Shown here in pieces: positions 36,534 through 47,570 of a stretch of DNA of 64,000 bases. A model generated the notes under the pieces. It was not told where the DNA came from. It ran no database searches and worked only from the letters and a program-made list of their open reading frames with translations. This stretch comes from Tyto alba (lineage: Eukaryota; Chordata; Aves; Strigiformes; Tytonidae). Where the stretch lies: contig NW_024881313.1 of assembly GCF_018691265.1 (NCBI RefSeq), positions 5,609,501-5,673,500 on the forward strand, read 5' to 3'. Each line of letters starts with the position of its first letter. The first letter of the stretch is position 1. Made by a program: the position numbers and the translations under genes.

Positions 36534-36860
36534 TTGAGATAATTAGCAACTTCATTATCTTCCTGAACAGCACAAATATATATATTTTATATATATATAA
36601 ACTAAAATATAAATATATATATTTGTGCTGTTCGGGAAGATAATGTATATAAGTACATATATAATGTACATAATCATGTAAATTATATATAAGTATATAT
36701 ATAATGTTGAGATAATTAACAACTTCATTATCTTCCTGAACAGCGCATATATATATATATAAAAACATATTTTATATATATATATATATATAAGATATTT
36801 ATTTGTTCTGTTCAGGAAGATAATGTATATAAGTTTATATATATATATATATATATATAT
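36534..36860. repeat. Tandemly duplicated AT-rich palindrome
   Basis: A unit of about 173-180 bp occurs twice. Unit 1 contains an inverted repeat from 36553 to 36645: the arm starting CATTATCTTCCTGAACAGC is mirrored by GCTGTTCGGGAAGATAATG, with one mismatch over 35 bp of arm. Unit 2 has the same arrangement from 36726 to 36825 (GCTGTTC becomes TCTGTTC). The loops and spacers are (TA)n. Both units share the left flank TTGAGATAATTA and the right flank TAATGTATATAAGT. The (TA)22-type run at 36835-36860 closes the block. Four copies of the 13-mer CTTCCTGAACAGC (or its complement) alternate in orientation. Confidence 0.9.
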
Positions 36861-36864
36861 AAAG

Positions 36865-36890
36865 GAATCCTAGAATCCTAGAAATCATTT
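36865..36890 (-). repeat. Possible vestige of a CR1 3' end
   Basis: GGAATCCTAGAATCCTAGAAATCA looks like a mutated version of the terminal CR1 repeat as seen from the opposite strand (ATCATAGAATCATAGAATCA). Only the terminal repeat region is visible, with no CR1 body after it, so this is a weak call. Confidence 0.25.
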
Positions 36891-37058
36891 CTTTTCTGTT
36901 AGCAGTACTTTTTCCTACCTTCCATACAGATATGTATGTTATCACCCATGTTGTGTGTTATCACAGCAAGCTGATATCTAAGGCACAGTTGTACATTTTC
37001 AGCTCAAGCCATACAGGGATATGTAAAGTGTCCCAAACCCAGCTGGTACTGTACTTAC

Positions 37059-37220
37059 TAGGGCTATCACTAAGTTGATGATGTCTCTTGAAATTGTTTT
37101 TCCACATTTTCTGGCTGTTGGTGAGGGGATATGGTAAGGCCCAGAGGAAATGGAGGCCAATGCACTGCAGAGCTTAGTGCATCCCGACAGATTAGATGTG
37201 CTTAGCAGTGCTCGCTGACA
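37059..37220 (-). CDS. Possible internal coding exon, unidentified
   Basis: On the minus strand the acceptor is good (CTTTTCATCCTGGTTCTCAG) and the donor contains a perfect GTAAGT. The 162 nt between them (54 codons) is open in phase 0 only. Its peptide includes LLSTSNLSGCTKLCSALAS and ends TISRDIINLVIAL. A 54-codon frame without a stop arises by chance roughly once in fifteen to twenty trials, so the splice sites carry most of the support. The phase matches the possible terminal exon at 31974-32060 but not the phase-2 exon at 27900-28034. No family recognised. Confidence 0.28.
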
Positions 37221-38375
37221 CTGAGAACCAGGATGAAAAGTGGACATCTTTTGCTTTCAAAAGATGGTGACTACATTTAAGCTGCCTTTTCGGAATGGTC
37301 CCAGACCCATGCCTGGGAACTGTACATGAAAGAGATATTTGGATGGGAATTGCACTAACAATTTATAAATACAGCTAGTGGTGTTTCATGACCAGCACTG
37401 TCAGCCAGACACTGCCTGCAAGTGGTCAGTGGGCTTGGGTGTCCTGAGGGGCCAGAACCGCCCGTCCTGAAATCTGTCCTCTTCTGCCTGCCCATCTGAT
37501 GAATGGCATCAGGAATAAGAAACACCACTGACAAATACAAGGAGAGTGTGTACCTGAGTTTGAGAAGGGAGAGGTTTTCTTAAATCCTGCTTTTTCTGTT
37601 TCTTTTCTTGTGCCCAGGGGAGGGTTGGGAAGTGGGGAGAAGTGAGTCAGGACAATCTCAGCTAAGGAATTTTTCAAGGAAAAAGAGGCATCGTTGAGCT
37701 GCACTGAGACTGTCAGGTCCAGTTGCTCAGCCTCGCATGTTTGTTGTGGCACCCAAGGTGAGCTCCCTGGTCTGAGCTGCCAGACTGAAAAAATCTAGCG
37801 AGGACCTGCATCTTAGGTAGCAACTGCAGGCAGTTTGAATGCATTCAGCATCATCCAGCTCCTGCTCCTTTTTATGAGATTTGGACCTCACTCCCAGATG
37901 AAAAGATGTATGTGTTGGTCATAGCATGAGATGATGTCACTTGTTAGCAAGGCAGAAGTTAGCTGAGGTTAAAATCCATAAGAGCAGAAAAGAAAACATT
38001 CATAGAATGTGTATAGGAAGCATACATGCAAGATAGAAAACATTAAGATGGCAAAGGCACATGCTTGGTGTTGACTGGATTTTCAACTTCCTTTGCAAAA
38101 GCAGTGCTAAAAATCAGGTGAATATACAGTTCCCATCCAATTATTAGGGCTTATGCATTTTGAGTTTTTTTAATGAAAGAGGCATATCTCCATTCTATAA
38201 TGTTGCATGCCATACAGCACAGCAAAGGGCAAATTTGTTTTACAGAAGCAATATTCAATATTTTTACTGCGCAGATAATATTTCATTCTAACCATGACAG
38301 TGCAGATGGATCTGTGGTGACAGTTTTCCAGACAAAACATCTGCAGAGTCTAGCTCAGTTAAATCATATAGTTGT
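37221..38375. other. Non-coding sequence, probable intron
   Basis: A minus-strand open frame of 108 codons (37426-37752) contains a CAG|GTACAC donor-like site near 37552 but no convincing acceptor. It was left uncalled. Nothing else recognised. Confidence 0.4.
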
Positions 38376-38490
38376 ACTGTATATTTGTATGTGTGTATAT
38401 ATACATACACGTATGTACATACACACAGGCATTCACACACACACATTCATATATATATATATATATATATAAGAAAATATAAATATATAT
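38376..38490 (+). repeat. Mixed (TG)n/(CA)n/(TA)n microsatellite
   Basis: TATTTGTATGTGTGTATATATACATACACG grades into CACACACACACA (38426-38443) and a TA run (38448-38472). Alternating purine-pyrimidine throughout gives Z-DNA/cruciform potential. It produces a spurious I/Y/H/T-rich open frame on the plus strand. Confidence 0.9.
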
Positions 38491-39428
38491 GATAGTCCTT
38501 CTCTTGTCCACCTATATACAAGAAGCACAGGGATGAATTGTGTTTGGTCAGGAAGGATGACGTCCTGGCTGGATCATGGATATGCTACCACTTGCCCTTC
38601 TAATAGCCTCATCCCATTGCAAGAGAGACCCCTTTGTTCCAACCCTACATGAAGAGACTTTCTGTTTGGTACTGTCAATGAGACTGGAATATGCGCCCTG
38701 TTTATTCATGTACCTCTTCATTTTCTTGTCTCATGTTTAAATTTCAGACAGTCACTTGTCAGAGTTGGGCCCCTAAACAAATTTGTCCTGAGTTGATCAG
38801 TACATTTGGACCCTGTGTAAATACTTGTCTATAACAATCAGTATGAAACACTATCAATGTGGGAGCATAATGTAATAAACTGTAGCTTGTTCCCTTCCTG
38901 TTCACCTATTAGAATAAGCTCTTCCTTGTTTAAGCCATGTTTGGCATTGTTTTGAGATAGCTGTTTCTTGGATTGTTTGGGATTTTTTAGTATAGCACAG
39001 CTCTGTGACTTCAAGGATTAAGGCTGGTGCAGGATGCAACGTGGGCCTTTTTGGAAGGTGTCCTGGCAAGAGAGCAGGCAGGCAAGGAGGAGAGCTCAGG
39101 GGTCCACCCACCTTAGGAGAGTCAGCCTTTAGAAAGCCACAGCAACTCAGAGATTCACTGGGGGAGCACGATGGAGGGAATTTATGCATCAGAGTCCTGT
39201 GTTACCCAGGTCTGGGGAAGGCTACACAGTGCCTCTTTCCCAAGTCTTGCCTAAGAAGCACATCTAGTAGCGCTGAGGAGGTCCTCAGTGGTGTGATAAA
39301 GTGATACTATAGGGGAAGATAAGAGCCAAAGACACGGTTGAGCTGGACAGTCCCGGTCATGGCCCGTGACTCTGCTTGTACCCCAATTCTACCTGTATAA
39401 GACTGGTAGTGCTGTCAAGGCACATTAC
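38491..39428. other. Non-coding sequence, nothing recognised
   Basis: Overlapping chance frames on both strands at 38.9-39.3 kb; no gene or repeat family recognised. Confidence 0.5.
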
Positions 39429-39482
39429 ACCTCTGGGCCCCATTTTTCTAACTTTCAGAGATAAGATGATATTTACCTGCTT
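39429..39482 (-). repeat. Ancient MIR/L2/L3-like tail, inverted
   Basis: ACCTCTGGGCCCCATTTTTC, then a diverged spacer, then AGATAAGATGATATTTACCTGC follows the order of the MIR-type sequence 'CTCTGTGCCTCAGTTTCCC-ATCTGTAAAATGGGGATAATGATACTTACCTGC'. The match is by eye and diverged. Confidence 0.4.
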
Positions 39483-40737
39483 TTATATCTACACCAGAAA
39501 AAAGGCTGTTCCTGGATCCTTGTCCTAAGCAGTACGCAACTGAGTGCCACACTCATTCCTGCCCAAGGTTAGCTGCCAGAATGAGCTCCTAGAAAGAAAT
39601 CTAATTACAGCTGTCATTTCCAGCCATATTGTAAATTACCCATTTGTATGCGGCACGGGGAAGTGCTTTCACAAGTGTTTGCTGTGTGTTTCTTAGTAAG
39701 GCATCAGAAAAGTCTGGCAACTATCTACCTCAATGTAATTTTAATGTAACTATCTACTGTAATGAAAATCCCTAAAATAATATCATGATAATAGCTCAAA
39801 ACAGTTAAACACTATTGTAAGCTGTAGGATTTAGAATAATTACTGCAGTATCATTTTTTAAAGATATTATGTCTCCTCTGTGGGATTTTCAGGTTCGTAT
39901 TAAGCTTATAACGCATATTAGCCATGACTACTTCATTACACCCATTAATCGAATGACCTCAGACACGTCAGCTGCCAGCTCCACCTTTGCTCAGCTCAGA
40001 ACAATGGGCTGTGTGTTATTTAAGAGAGTGAGAGATTTTTGGAAAATGATGCTGCGCTTCGCAGTAATATTTAAGGTGCATACCTTTGCAGGAGGCATGG
40101 ATGTGTTTCCCAGCTGTTTTGCTCCTTTCAGAATTCCTCCTGGCTGAGAAAGATTTAAAGCCCAGAAGATTCGCCCTGCCTAAGCAGGACAGGAGGGCGG
40201 GAGGGAAGCAGTATATGGAGATACCATCATGATGGAATCAGAAAGCCCATCTGCACAACGAGCTCTGTTCTTTCCTGGAATGAAAAGTGAGGAACGCGTT
40301 TTGAAAAGAGTATGGGTATTCAATTTTGTGGCCACTTCGCCTCTTCAGGCTTTTGGGACGTCTTTCAGTTTTTGTGAAATGTTATATCAGAATCACTGTT
40401 GATTCTGTCATCAAGTCTTCCACACACTGACAAAAGTGTTTTCCCTTGTGAAGAAGTTGGGTGATGTGATTTCTCAAATAGTTTTGATTAACGGATGGAT
40501 AAGATTCCCATTAGAGTTATTACGAACATGGGAAAACTGAAATATGTGAATGGCAGGGACAGTCTTGGTTTTGACAATTTTGTTTTGATTTAAAACAAAC
40601 AAAGAGCCATTTTAAGTTAAAAATTCTGATGGACAGAAAGCTGTGAAAGATCTTCCCTACAGGAGTTCTGTATAGGTAAACGCAGTAAGTAAAAGATGTG
40701 GGCAGAGCATCCTGCAGTGATTGATCTGTGGCACATG
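39483..40737. other. Non-coding sequence, possible conserved element at 39600-40000
   Basis: The stretch 39600-40000 is AT-rich with ATTA cores and no simple repeats and could be conserved non-coding DNA, but nothing in the sequence alone decides it. No gene recognised. Confidence 0.35.
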
Positions 40738-40775
40738 GCTGCGAGGGACCTAAGGAGCACCCAGTCCAGTCCTTT
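40738..40775 (-). repeat. Possible degenerate CR1 3' fragment
   Basis: GCGAGGGACCTAAGGAGCA followed by CCCAGTCCAGTCC resembles the CR1 3' UTR as read from the opposite strand (GAAGGGACCTTAGGAGATCATCTAGTCC). It is short and diverged, and no terminal repeat is visible. It lies inside a 75-codon plus-strand open frame (40696-40923), which weakens any coding claim for that frame. Confidence 0.25.
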
Positions 40776-41718
40776 AGAAGCTGTCAGGAAGATACACAAG
40801 TATTTGGACAGCCCAGAAAGGAAAAACACAACCTCAGAACTTGGATCTTCCAGTAATCCAGGAGACACCACTGCCTATAGCATACGCTATAAGGACGCTT
40901 ATTTTCACCTACCATATGGATAGGTGAGTTGCTCAGCTTTAGGTTTACACTGTTTTCCCCATGGAGCTAATGAGACAGTACTCTCTTACCACTGGGAATA
41001 CCCATGAAAATATGTTTCAATTTATGTAATGGTCCATCTGCCAGTAGAAGCAGCAATATAAAAACACAGAGGTCAGGGGCAGTTCTATTATAGAAGGACA
41101 GCATATGGCAACACAACCATTAGATGAGCATCTCATACTCTTGAGAATGCTTTAGGACTGACAAGGGGGTTAAGGCAAATGTTGGTTCATTGCTAAATTC
41201 AAGACTCAAAATGAAAGAATGCAAATGCCTTGTACGAGCGTGTTTTAAAATAACACTTTTAAACAGCTGTAGGGACTCTACGCAAGAAAGACTGAAAAGT
41301 TTTGACTAATGCATGCAAGATAATTTACAAAATCACCCTTTAACTAGTACCACATTCTTTTCACTGTCTCCATATCCATGATTCACCATTTGCTAATCCT
41401 GATGCATAAGGAATGAAGATAGCCCCTGTGGATAAGACCTAATGGACACCATCCTGGAATAATATACAGAACTCAACATCCAGACATGTGTCTTCAATTT
41501 AAAATAATTCAGCAATCATGTTCAACCAGAACCTGATTACACAAAATGGGACTTTTTAACTCCCAGACTTGGATCAAATTTTAAGGCCAGAAGAAAAAAA
41601 AAAGTGCTATGTTTATACATTCCAGATACTGTGGTTGAGTTATCTGCACACAAATTTAACTGTTTCTTTGAGCCTCTTATCAGCTCATCTGCAACTATTT
41701 TAAATGCTTTTGCTTTAC
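40776..41718. other. Non-coding sequence, nothing recognised
   Basis: A 48-nt minus-strand splice-like segment at about 40997-41044 is open only in phase 1 and is too short to call. No other structure seen. Confidence 0.4.
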
Positions 41719-41785
41719 CTGCCCTTTGTAGTTCCTCAGTGAGTTTTCCAGCATTCCAGAATTCTGATGAATGGATTTCCTGGAT
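41719..41785 (-). CDS. Possible internal coding exon, unidentified
   Basis: Both splice signals are strong on the minus strand: acceptor TTCATTTTTAATTAACTTCCAG and donor GGGCAG then GTAAAG. The 67 nt between are open in two frames. The more protein-like one (phase 0 in, phase 1 out) reads IQEIHSSEFWNAGKLTEELQ then RA. The other (phase 2 in, phase 0 out) begins SRKSIHQNS. The frame continues open into the presumed intron. No family is recognised and no phase-compatible neighbour is certain. Confidence 0.27.
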
Positions 41786-44711
41786 CTGGAAGTTAATTAA
41801 AAATGAAGCTGAGTGACCATGCTTCATTACAGTAAATTGTAGCTTTTTTTGAATGGAAACTGCTACATTTTTATTCTCTTTTTTTTTTTTTTTTTTTCTA
41901 TAAAGGCTGAAGAGAGACAAAGGACCCTGACTCAGAAACAGTAACAGCACGCCTCAGCAAATTGCCAAACCTTTGCAAAAGCGGTGGCTTGACTTTTTCC
42001 CATGGTTCCATAATTTCTGTGTCACCTGCCCTTCAACCTAGTACACAAGAGGCTATTAGCGTCTCTTCTGGTCTATAACAGAAAGGGAAGGAAGATCTGA
42101 TCCTTTAGACTGTCTGGCCTGGAAGAAGGTCACAGGCTAGTAGAGTAGTTTGTGAAAAGAAATAAGATTTGGGTACTGGTTAAATACCTGTGAGATCTGT
42201 TTGTTACTGCTATAAGTCAACTTTATTGCAGGAGTGAATCATGCTCTGATCAAGTGTTTATATAAGGAATGCCACTAAAATCACAAAAGATCCCATAAGG
42301 TTCCCTGTAGCGCTGGTCTCTTATGACTGAAGATGAAATGACCAAGACAAGATAGAGGTGCAGAGGTCCCAGGCTTGCTTCTTTCCCCCCCCTTTTTTTT
42401 TCACAGTTTGATTAGAGCTGAGTGAATCTTTCTTCCACACTTTCATGATAAAACCCAGAACACCTGGCTTGAGATTCACTGTTGTGACCCCTTTTTCACT
42501 AACATCAGGTCTATTCCAGCCAAAGAATTCTTTGTTATACTTTTTAAAAATGAGCAATATGGGATGAAGTAAAGAGCTGGGAACACTGCCTTTGCAAAGG
42601 GTATCCTCTGTTGCAAGTTTTGTCATTATTCTGTCTTCAGGTGTGGGTATTTCTGGGAGATACCTTAAGGTACCATCTTTGAGAAGGCTACCTGTTATGG
42701 GGTCTAGATTTCAGTGAACTGTTCAATGCCTAAATGATAGCTACTGCTATAGAGGCCCTCTTGCCCCCAGGCCCTCCTGCAAGCACCCCTTTGCAGCCCT
42801 ATCTGCTCTGACTCTTTGAGTTCCTGTAATTATCCTCCCTGAGACACTCAGCCTTCATGTGCAAAGAGCTAAATTTCTGATGCTGACAGGCCAACCGAAA
42901 AGCTTGAAAATCGCCATGTAATTTAGAAAATAAGAAGGCAAGTTAAATATTTTATTTTATTTTTTTTTTATTCATGCAATTTTAAAGCCAATTTCGTGAT
43001 ATCTGAAGACATAAGCCACAGAAGTTGATCGCTACTGTTGTTCTTTATTTTGGAGTCTTTCACTTAAGACATTTCTTGGGAACGTACTTGCTCTGTGTGT
43101 GGAAAAACATCATTAACAGCATGATGAGAGGTGCCTTTTACTCTGTCCCCAAGTGCTCTGCAACATGGTGATCGCAAGTCAAGGGCAGGAAAGCCTAATC
43201 AGTAATCTGTTGGCATCTCAAGGGTTTGATCATAGAGCTGCGTGGGAAAATGTTCTCTCCAGTCCTTGTGAAAATATTCACAGGGATTTTGATATTTTTC
43301 CCTGCTCTTTCCAAATCAGGACTAAAAGTCAAAACCAGAAAAAAAATTCTGCATCACAATTATAGACAGAAAATATGCTTCTTTGATTAAGATGGGTTAA
43401 TAAGACCCATGTTTGGTTACTTCAAAATAATTAATTGTAGTGTTATTATTTTAAAAGATAAACCTCTTTTTCAATACCATACATTTTCCAAACAAGAAAT
43501 ATTATTTGAAACAGAAAATGAATTTATTGCTCAGAAGTTGCAGGCGTGGGATATTTTGACTATTTCAAAACATTTTCTTTTCTTTACCCCTTCCCCAAAA
43601 CCACTTTTCAACTGAGATACCAATCCAAACGGAAAGTTATTCCAGGTTTAACAGAGACATGTTTTTTTCCAGATCAACCCTTTTATCAAAAGAAACCAGA
43701 ATGGATGAAGCCAATGGTGGGAATGGATTGACACGGTCTATTTTGGTGGGGTTTTGTATAAAACTCTCTCAAAAATGGGTTCCGCTTCCAGTCCCCTCCA
43801 CCTTGCTGGCACACACAGCCCTGAGGATGCTGAATGCCAAGTATGTGGCCTAGTGACAATGTTGTCTCACATCTTCTCCACGTACTGTAATGTTACCCTG
43901 AGAGACTTTGTTCCTGCCGCACGAGCTGATTCCAGAGAATATATATTTTAACACAAACAGAACAGATTAAGAACTACAGCTTCCTTATTTTCTTTGTCCT
44001 GTCCCTCTCCCAAGAGGAAGATCCCATCCAGAGTAACTATCTCACTTATTTCGTAGATGTATGTAAAAGGAAAAAAGAAAGCCCCATGTTCTTTACCCTC
44101 CTCTCCATCCCCAGCTGCCAAATCCCGATCCAGCCAGCCCCAGTTTTGCATTGGTTCATAGAAATAGCTGATACAAACATTTCTGATGCTAACCTCTCCC
44201 AGGTCTCCTCCAAACTGACTGCTTCTCTCTCAAGCCAACTTCAACTTAGCGATTCATCATGAGAGCACAGGCCAGCACTCAGCAATGAATGTCACCATGG
44301 TCCTTCTGGGCTGGACAGGAGCCTAACGGGTACACAGCGGAGAGATCATCAACTAGGGCGGGGGGTAGTTTTCACAGTTGAAAATCTCTGGCAAACACAT
44401 CCCATTGAGTAAACAAATTGTTTGCTTCTAGGAAGATATATACACTACCGAACCATCTGCAAAGGCACAGGTAGTGTGGCTAGTTATTGCCAGGGAACAG
44501 GAACTGTGTGTGGCGAATGTTGCCAGAAAATTAGTGCCAGAACAAAGTGTCACAGATGCAACATGTTATTTGGGCAGGAACCATTTCAAATTCCAGCTTT
44601 TTTTTTTTTTTTTTCTTTTTTCCAAGTTGCTTCCTTATGTCCCTAGCTATTGCTTGCTCCTATATTTTCTTTTGGACACCATGACTCTGTTGGGCTAGAT
44701 CACTAAAGTAA
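41786..44711. other. Non-coding sequence, probable intron
   Basis: Contains a T-run at 41879-41897. A 71-nt minus-strand segment (44097-44167) is open in one frame with a fair donor but a weak acceptor; see the rejected list. A T-run with two C interruptions lies at 44599-44620. No gene recognised. Confidence 0.4.
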
Positions 44712-44935
44712 TTTGTCTCATTTTGTCAGAGCTGCAAAGTGATGGTGATGATGATGGTACTAACCTCTCTGGTAGGGCACACTGCTATTTACTGAGGACA
44801 AACTTCTGCATCAGCCTGTGAACCAATCTCCAACATTTGCACTGCTTCTTTTAAAGGCCTTGTACATAGCTAACAGTGACATAAATTGCTTTGGGATTTG
44901 GGGCTAAAGACTCTTCTTGCTATTTAAGCACTTTG
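44712..44935 (+). repeat. Ancient LINE/SINE fragment (L2/L3/MIR-like)
   Basis: Two recognisable blocks lie in the expected order. TGTCTCATTTTGTCAGAGCTG followed by GATGATGATGGTACTAACCTC resembles 'CAGTTTTCCCATCTGTAAAATGGGGATGATGATGGTACCTACCTC'. ATAAATTGCTTTGGGATTTG...TATTTAAGCACTTTG resembles the L2/L3 3' segment 'GTAAAGCGCTTTGAGATCCTT...GCTATATAAGTGC'. The match is by eye; it could be two adjacent fragments. Confidence 0.45.
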
Positions 44936-45514
44936 GTTTGGAGGAGATACTCATGCCTCAGGTGTCCTCAGAATGTCCCTTTCTAGGTTTGTCCTGAGAC
45001 AGGGCATGTTTCATGTTTTTGAAGTCTTTCCGAATGGTGAGCTGCTCTCACTACGAAGAAGAGGATGATTCCCCTTGTGCTAGCTGTGTTTGCTGTGTGT
45101 GCTTGTGGCTGTGCCCCTCCATGCAGCTTCCCACGGGGACACGGCACTCTGCGAGAAAGCTGAGTCTGCAGCTACAGACTGGAAAAGCACTAAAGTCGCT
45201 TAAATAGTAACAACACTACTGCAGTACAAGAGACTTCTGCAGGCATCAGGCACAGACAGAATAAAGGCTTGAGGAGTAATCCAAGTCATCCTCTTTTAAA
45301 TGAAGTTGCATTTGAGAAAAGAAATGGTAGCTAGAGATGAACATTAGTCCATAGTAACAAATCAGAACCACCAATCCCACTGTCTTGTTTCATCTTGAGT
45401 GGGATTGAAATTGTTGCTGTTAGTGTTTATTGTTATCTTACTAATAATAACCAGGCCTTTTAACAGTGCAGTAGTGTAGAAGAGATCCAATTATTGGCCA
45501 GGCCATTGCAGTGA
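44936..45514. other. Non-coding sequence, nothing recognised
   Basis: No gene, RNA or repeat family recognised. Confidence 0.5.
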
Positions 45515-45575
45515 TAGGGTCTGTATAAACACCAGGCAGAATGATGGTCCCTGTCTCAAAGAGCTTACAGCACTG
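45515..45575 (+). repeat. Ancient CR1-L3-like fragment
   Basis: TCTGTATAAACACCAGGCAGA followed by ATGATGGTCCCTGTCTCAAA and GAGCTTACAGCACTGG matches, by memory, the CR1-L3 motif 'GTGCTGTACAAACACATAGTAAGAGACAGTCCCTGCCCCGAAGAGCTTACAGTCT'. The block AAAGAGCTTACAG preceded by GGTCCCTG is the most diagnostic part. Confidence 0.5.
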
Positions 45576-47570
45576 GTACCAACATCTTAATTTACGCCAG
45601 GGTCTATTTACAACCTCAGACAACCAATGGACATGGACTTCCCAGGGTCCATGAAGAAGTCTCATAACCCCCTCTGCCTCCCTCTGCCCCAGCACTGTTG
45701 TGCTATGACATGCTTCCCCAGAGAGAAAGAGGCAGGTCTGAGGGTCCCTTGACAGCACTGACCTTGCTCCTGTCCTCCAAAACACCATGACAAAGTTTTG
45801 CTCTCCCCGACCTCTCCCTGTTTCTCCTTTGCCAGCCTGACCAAAACCAGCAGCCCTGCTCTGCAGGCTTGTTGTGCTTCACTGACCTTTCAGGCACACA
45901 GACTGGCTTTCCAGAAGAGATCCGAGGTAGCTGTTTGATAGATCACCTCCAGGCACTCTTGTATTTATAATGGGAGAAGGATGTACTTCTCCCAGCCCAC
46001 CTTCACATGACTACTGCAATAGTTCATTCACACAGGTGGGCTGTGCAGTTGCTTCATTCCTTCAGGTGAAGATTTGAAGCAGTGGCTGGACAGCACCAGA
46101 AAGAAAGGTATCGCTTAGCTCCCACGTTTCTCAGGAGAATATAATTAGATTTTTTTCCTCCCCTGTGGTGGTTACCGGCTTTATCTGATTGTTCCCATCT
46201 GCTGGCCATTCCTCAAAATTCAGCATAGTGATCTCACTTCTTTGCACTCTGCACAATCAGAGCAACTGCGGGGGGCCTGGCACAAGGCTCTGTGCCAGAG
46301 GGGATGGAGTCAATGGGCTTTGTGTTCGTGTTCATGCTGTATGGCATTCATGAGAGCTTGTCTGGGAAAGATGGGATGTGCCACAGGCAAAGAGCCCAGT
46401 CCCCCTGTGGGAATGGTCCTCTGTCTTTTCTATTGTTGCACTGAACATCAGAGGATCTTGGTGGCGGCAGCACTCTGGACTCTCGTTTGACTTGGGCTTA
46501 TAGGGCTTGATGCAAATCAAATCACTTTTGTACTCCTCCACTCCTGTGGGATCTGAGATGTCCCAGTAGAAAGTAAAAATCATGTAAACTGGAAAAGTCT
46601 TGTTCAGCAGCAGCCTTTGGCCAAAAAGCAGCCAAAGACTAGTACATAGTGAACTTTGACCTTTTTGTTAGACTCCACCATGTCTCTTCACTTATAACAA
46701 GCTTTGTTCCTTTTTGTAAGACACCACTCTTTCCAGATCTAACATCCCCTCTCTGGTGGCAACTGATCTGTCTCCAAGTATCTGAACCCACGCACTCATC
46801 TAAATAGAAATGCCAAGTCACCCTCAACTCTCCTTTCATACAGACTACATGGTATTCATATTCTCTGTTAAAAACCCTAAGCAAGCTCAAGAAAGGCCAC
46901 CAAGGACTAACAATCCTGAAGAGAACACTGCTTGCATATCTAGGGCTTCATCAAAGATGATAATTTCTTTGATGAAGTTTTTAAAGCCCTCTTACCACCA
47001 TGAAACAGTGATTTAAGGGCATTAAGAATAGATTAATTAAAAAGCAACATTTCTTCACTTTCAGAATGAAGCAAGGCTCATAGGAAAAGGCAGTGCCTTT
47101 TATTAGACCACGGAAAAAAACTTTCAGGCATCTGCTCTCCCTCCATCATTCCCGGCAAAGAAGGAGCAAACCGTTAAAAAAAATGTTTTAAGGTCAGAAA
47201 ATCCTGGCAGATCAACATCCAAGTTTGAACCAGCCTGTGTTAAGTAGGATGGTGAAGAGGCTAATGAAAAAGAGCCTTTTGCATCCCCAGGTTTTATGAT
47301 GATATCATTTGTCCTCCTCAGCTGTGTTTCAAGCCAGGGTTTGATGCTAAAATAGCACGTGTTGTTCCCTTGTTCCCGCACAAGTGTTGCACAACTGTTC
47401 TTATGCTGTTGTTTGATCTACCTGGTTCTCAGGCCCCGTTCTCCCTCCAAAAAAAATACAAACATAAAGATATGTCACATCTTCCCTTTCTGAGGGGAGG
47501 TCAGAGGTCTGTACGATCAAGTGCTCCTTCTCCTTCAAGGCCTTCACTGGGCTGCTGTCTTCTGTCTCAG
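45576..47570. other. Non-coding sequence with one hairpin, no gene recognised
   Basis: Chance open frames on both strands; a strong 11-bp stem hairpin at 46946-46977 is listed separately. Confidence 0.45.
46942..46990. repeat. Hairpin with perfect 11-bp stem
   Basis: CTTCATCAAAG (46946-46956) pairs exactly with CTTTGATGAAG (46967-46977) across a 10-nt loop. An outer AGGGCT (46942-46947) can pair with AGCCCT (46985-46990) after a small bulge. The size is below a typical microRNA precursor. No conservation evidence is available. Confidence 0.7.

Noticed and set aside
41537..41950. 137-codon minus-strand frame taken as a whole gene
   Set aside because: Its start lies in a poly-lysine run from a T homopolymer. 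Only the 67-nt splice-flanked part was kept as a weak exon candidate.
44097..44167. 71-nt minus-strand exon-like segment (peptide containing YFYEPMQNWGWLDRDL)
   Set aside because: The frame is attractive and the donor (GTAAAG) fair, but the acceptor has no real pyrimidine tract and the phases fit no neighbour.
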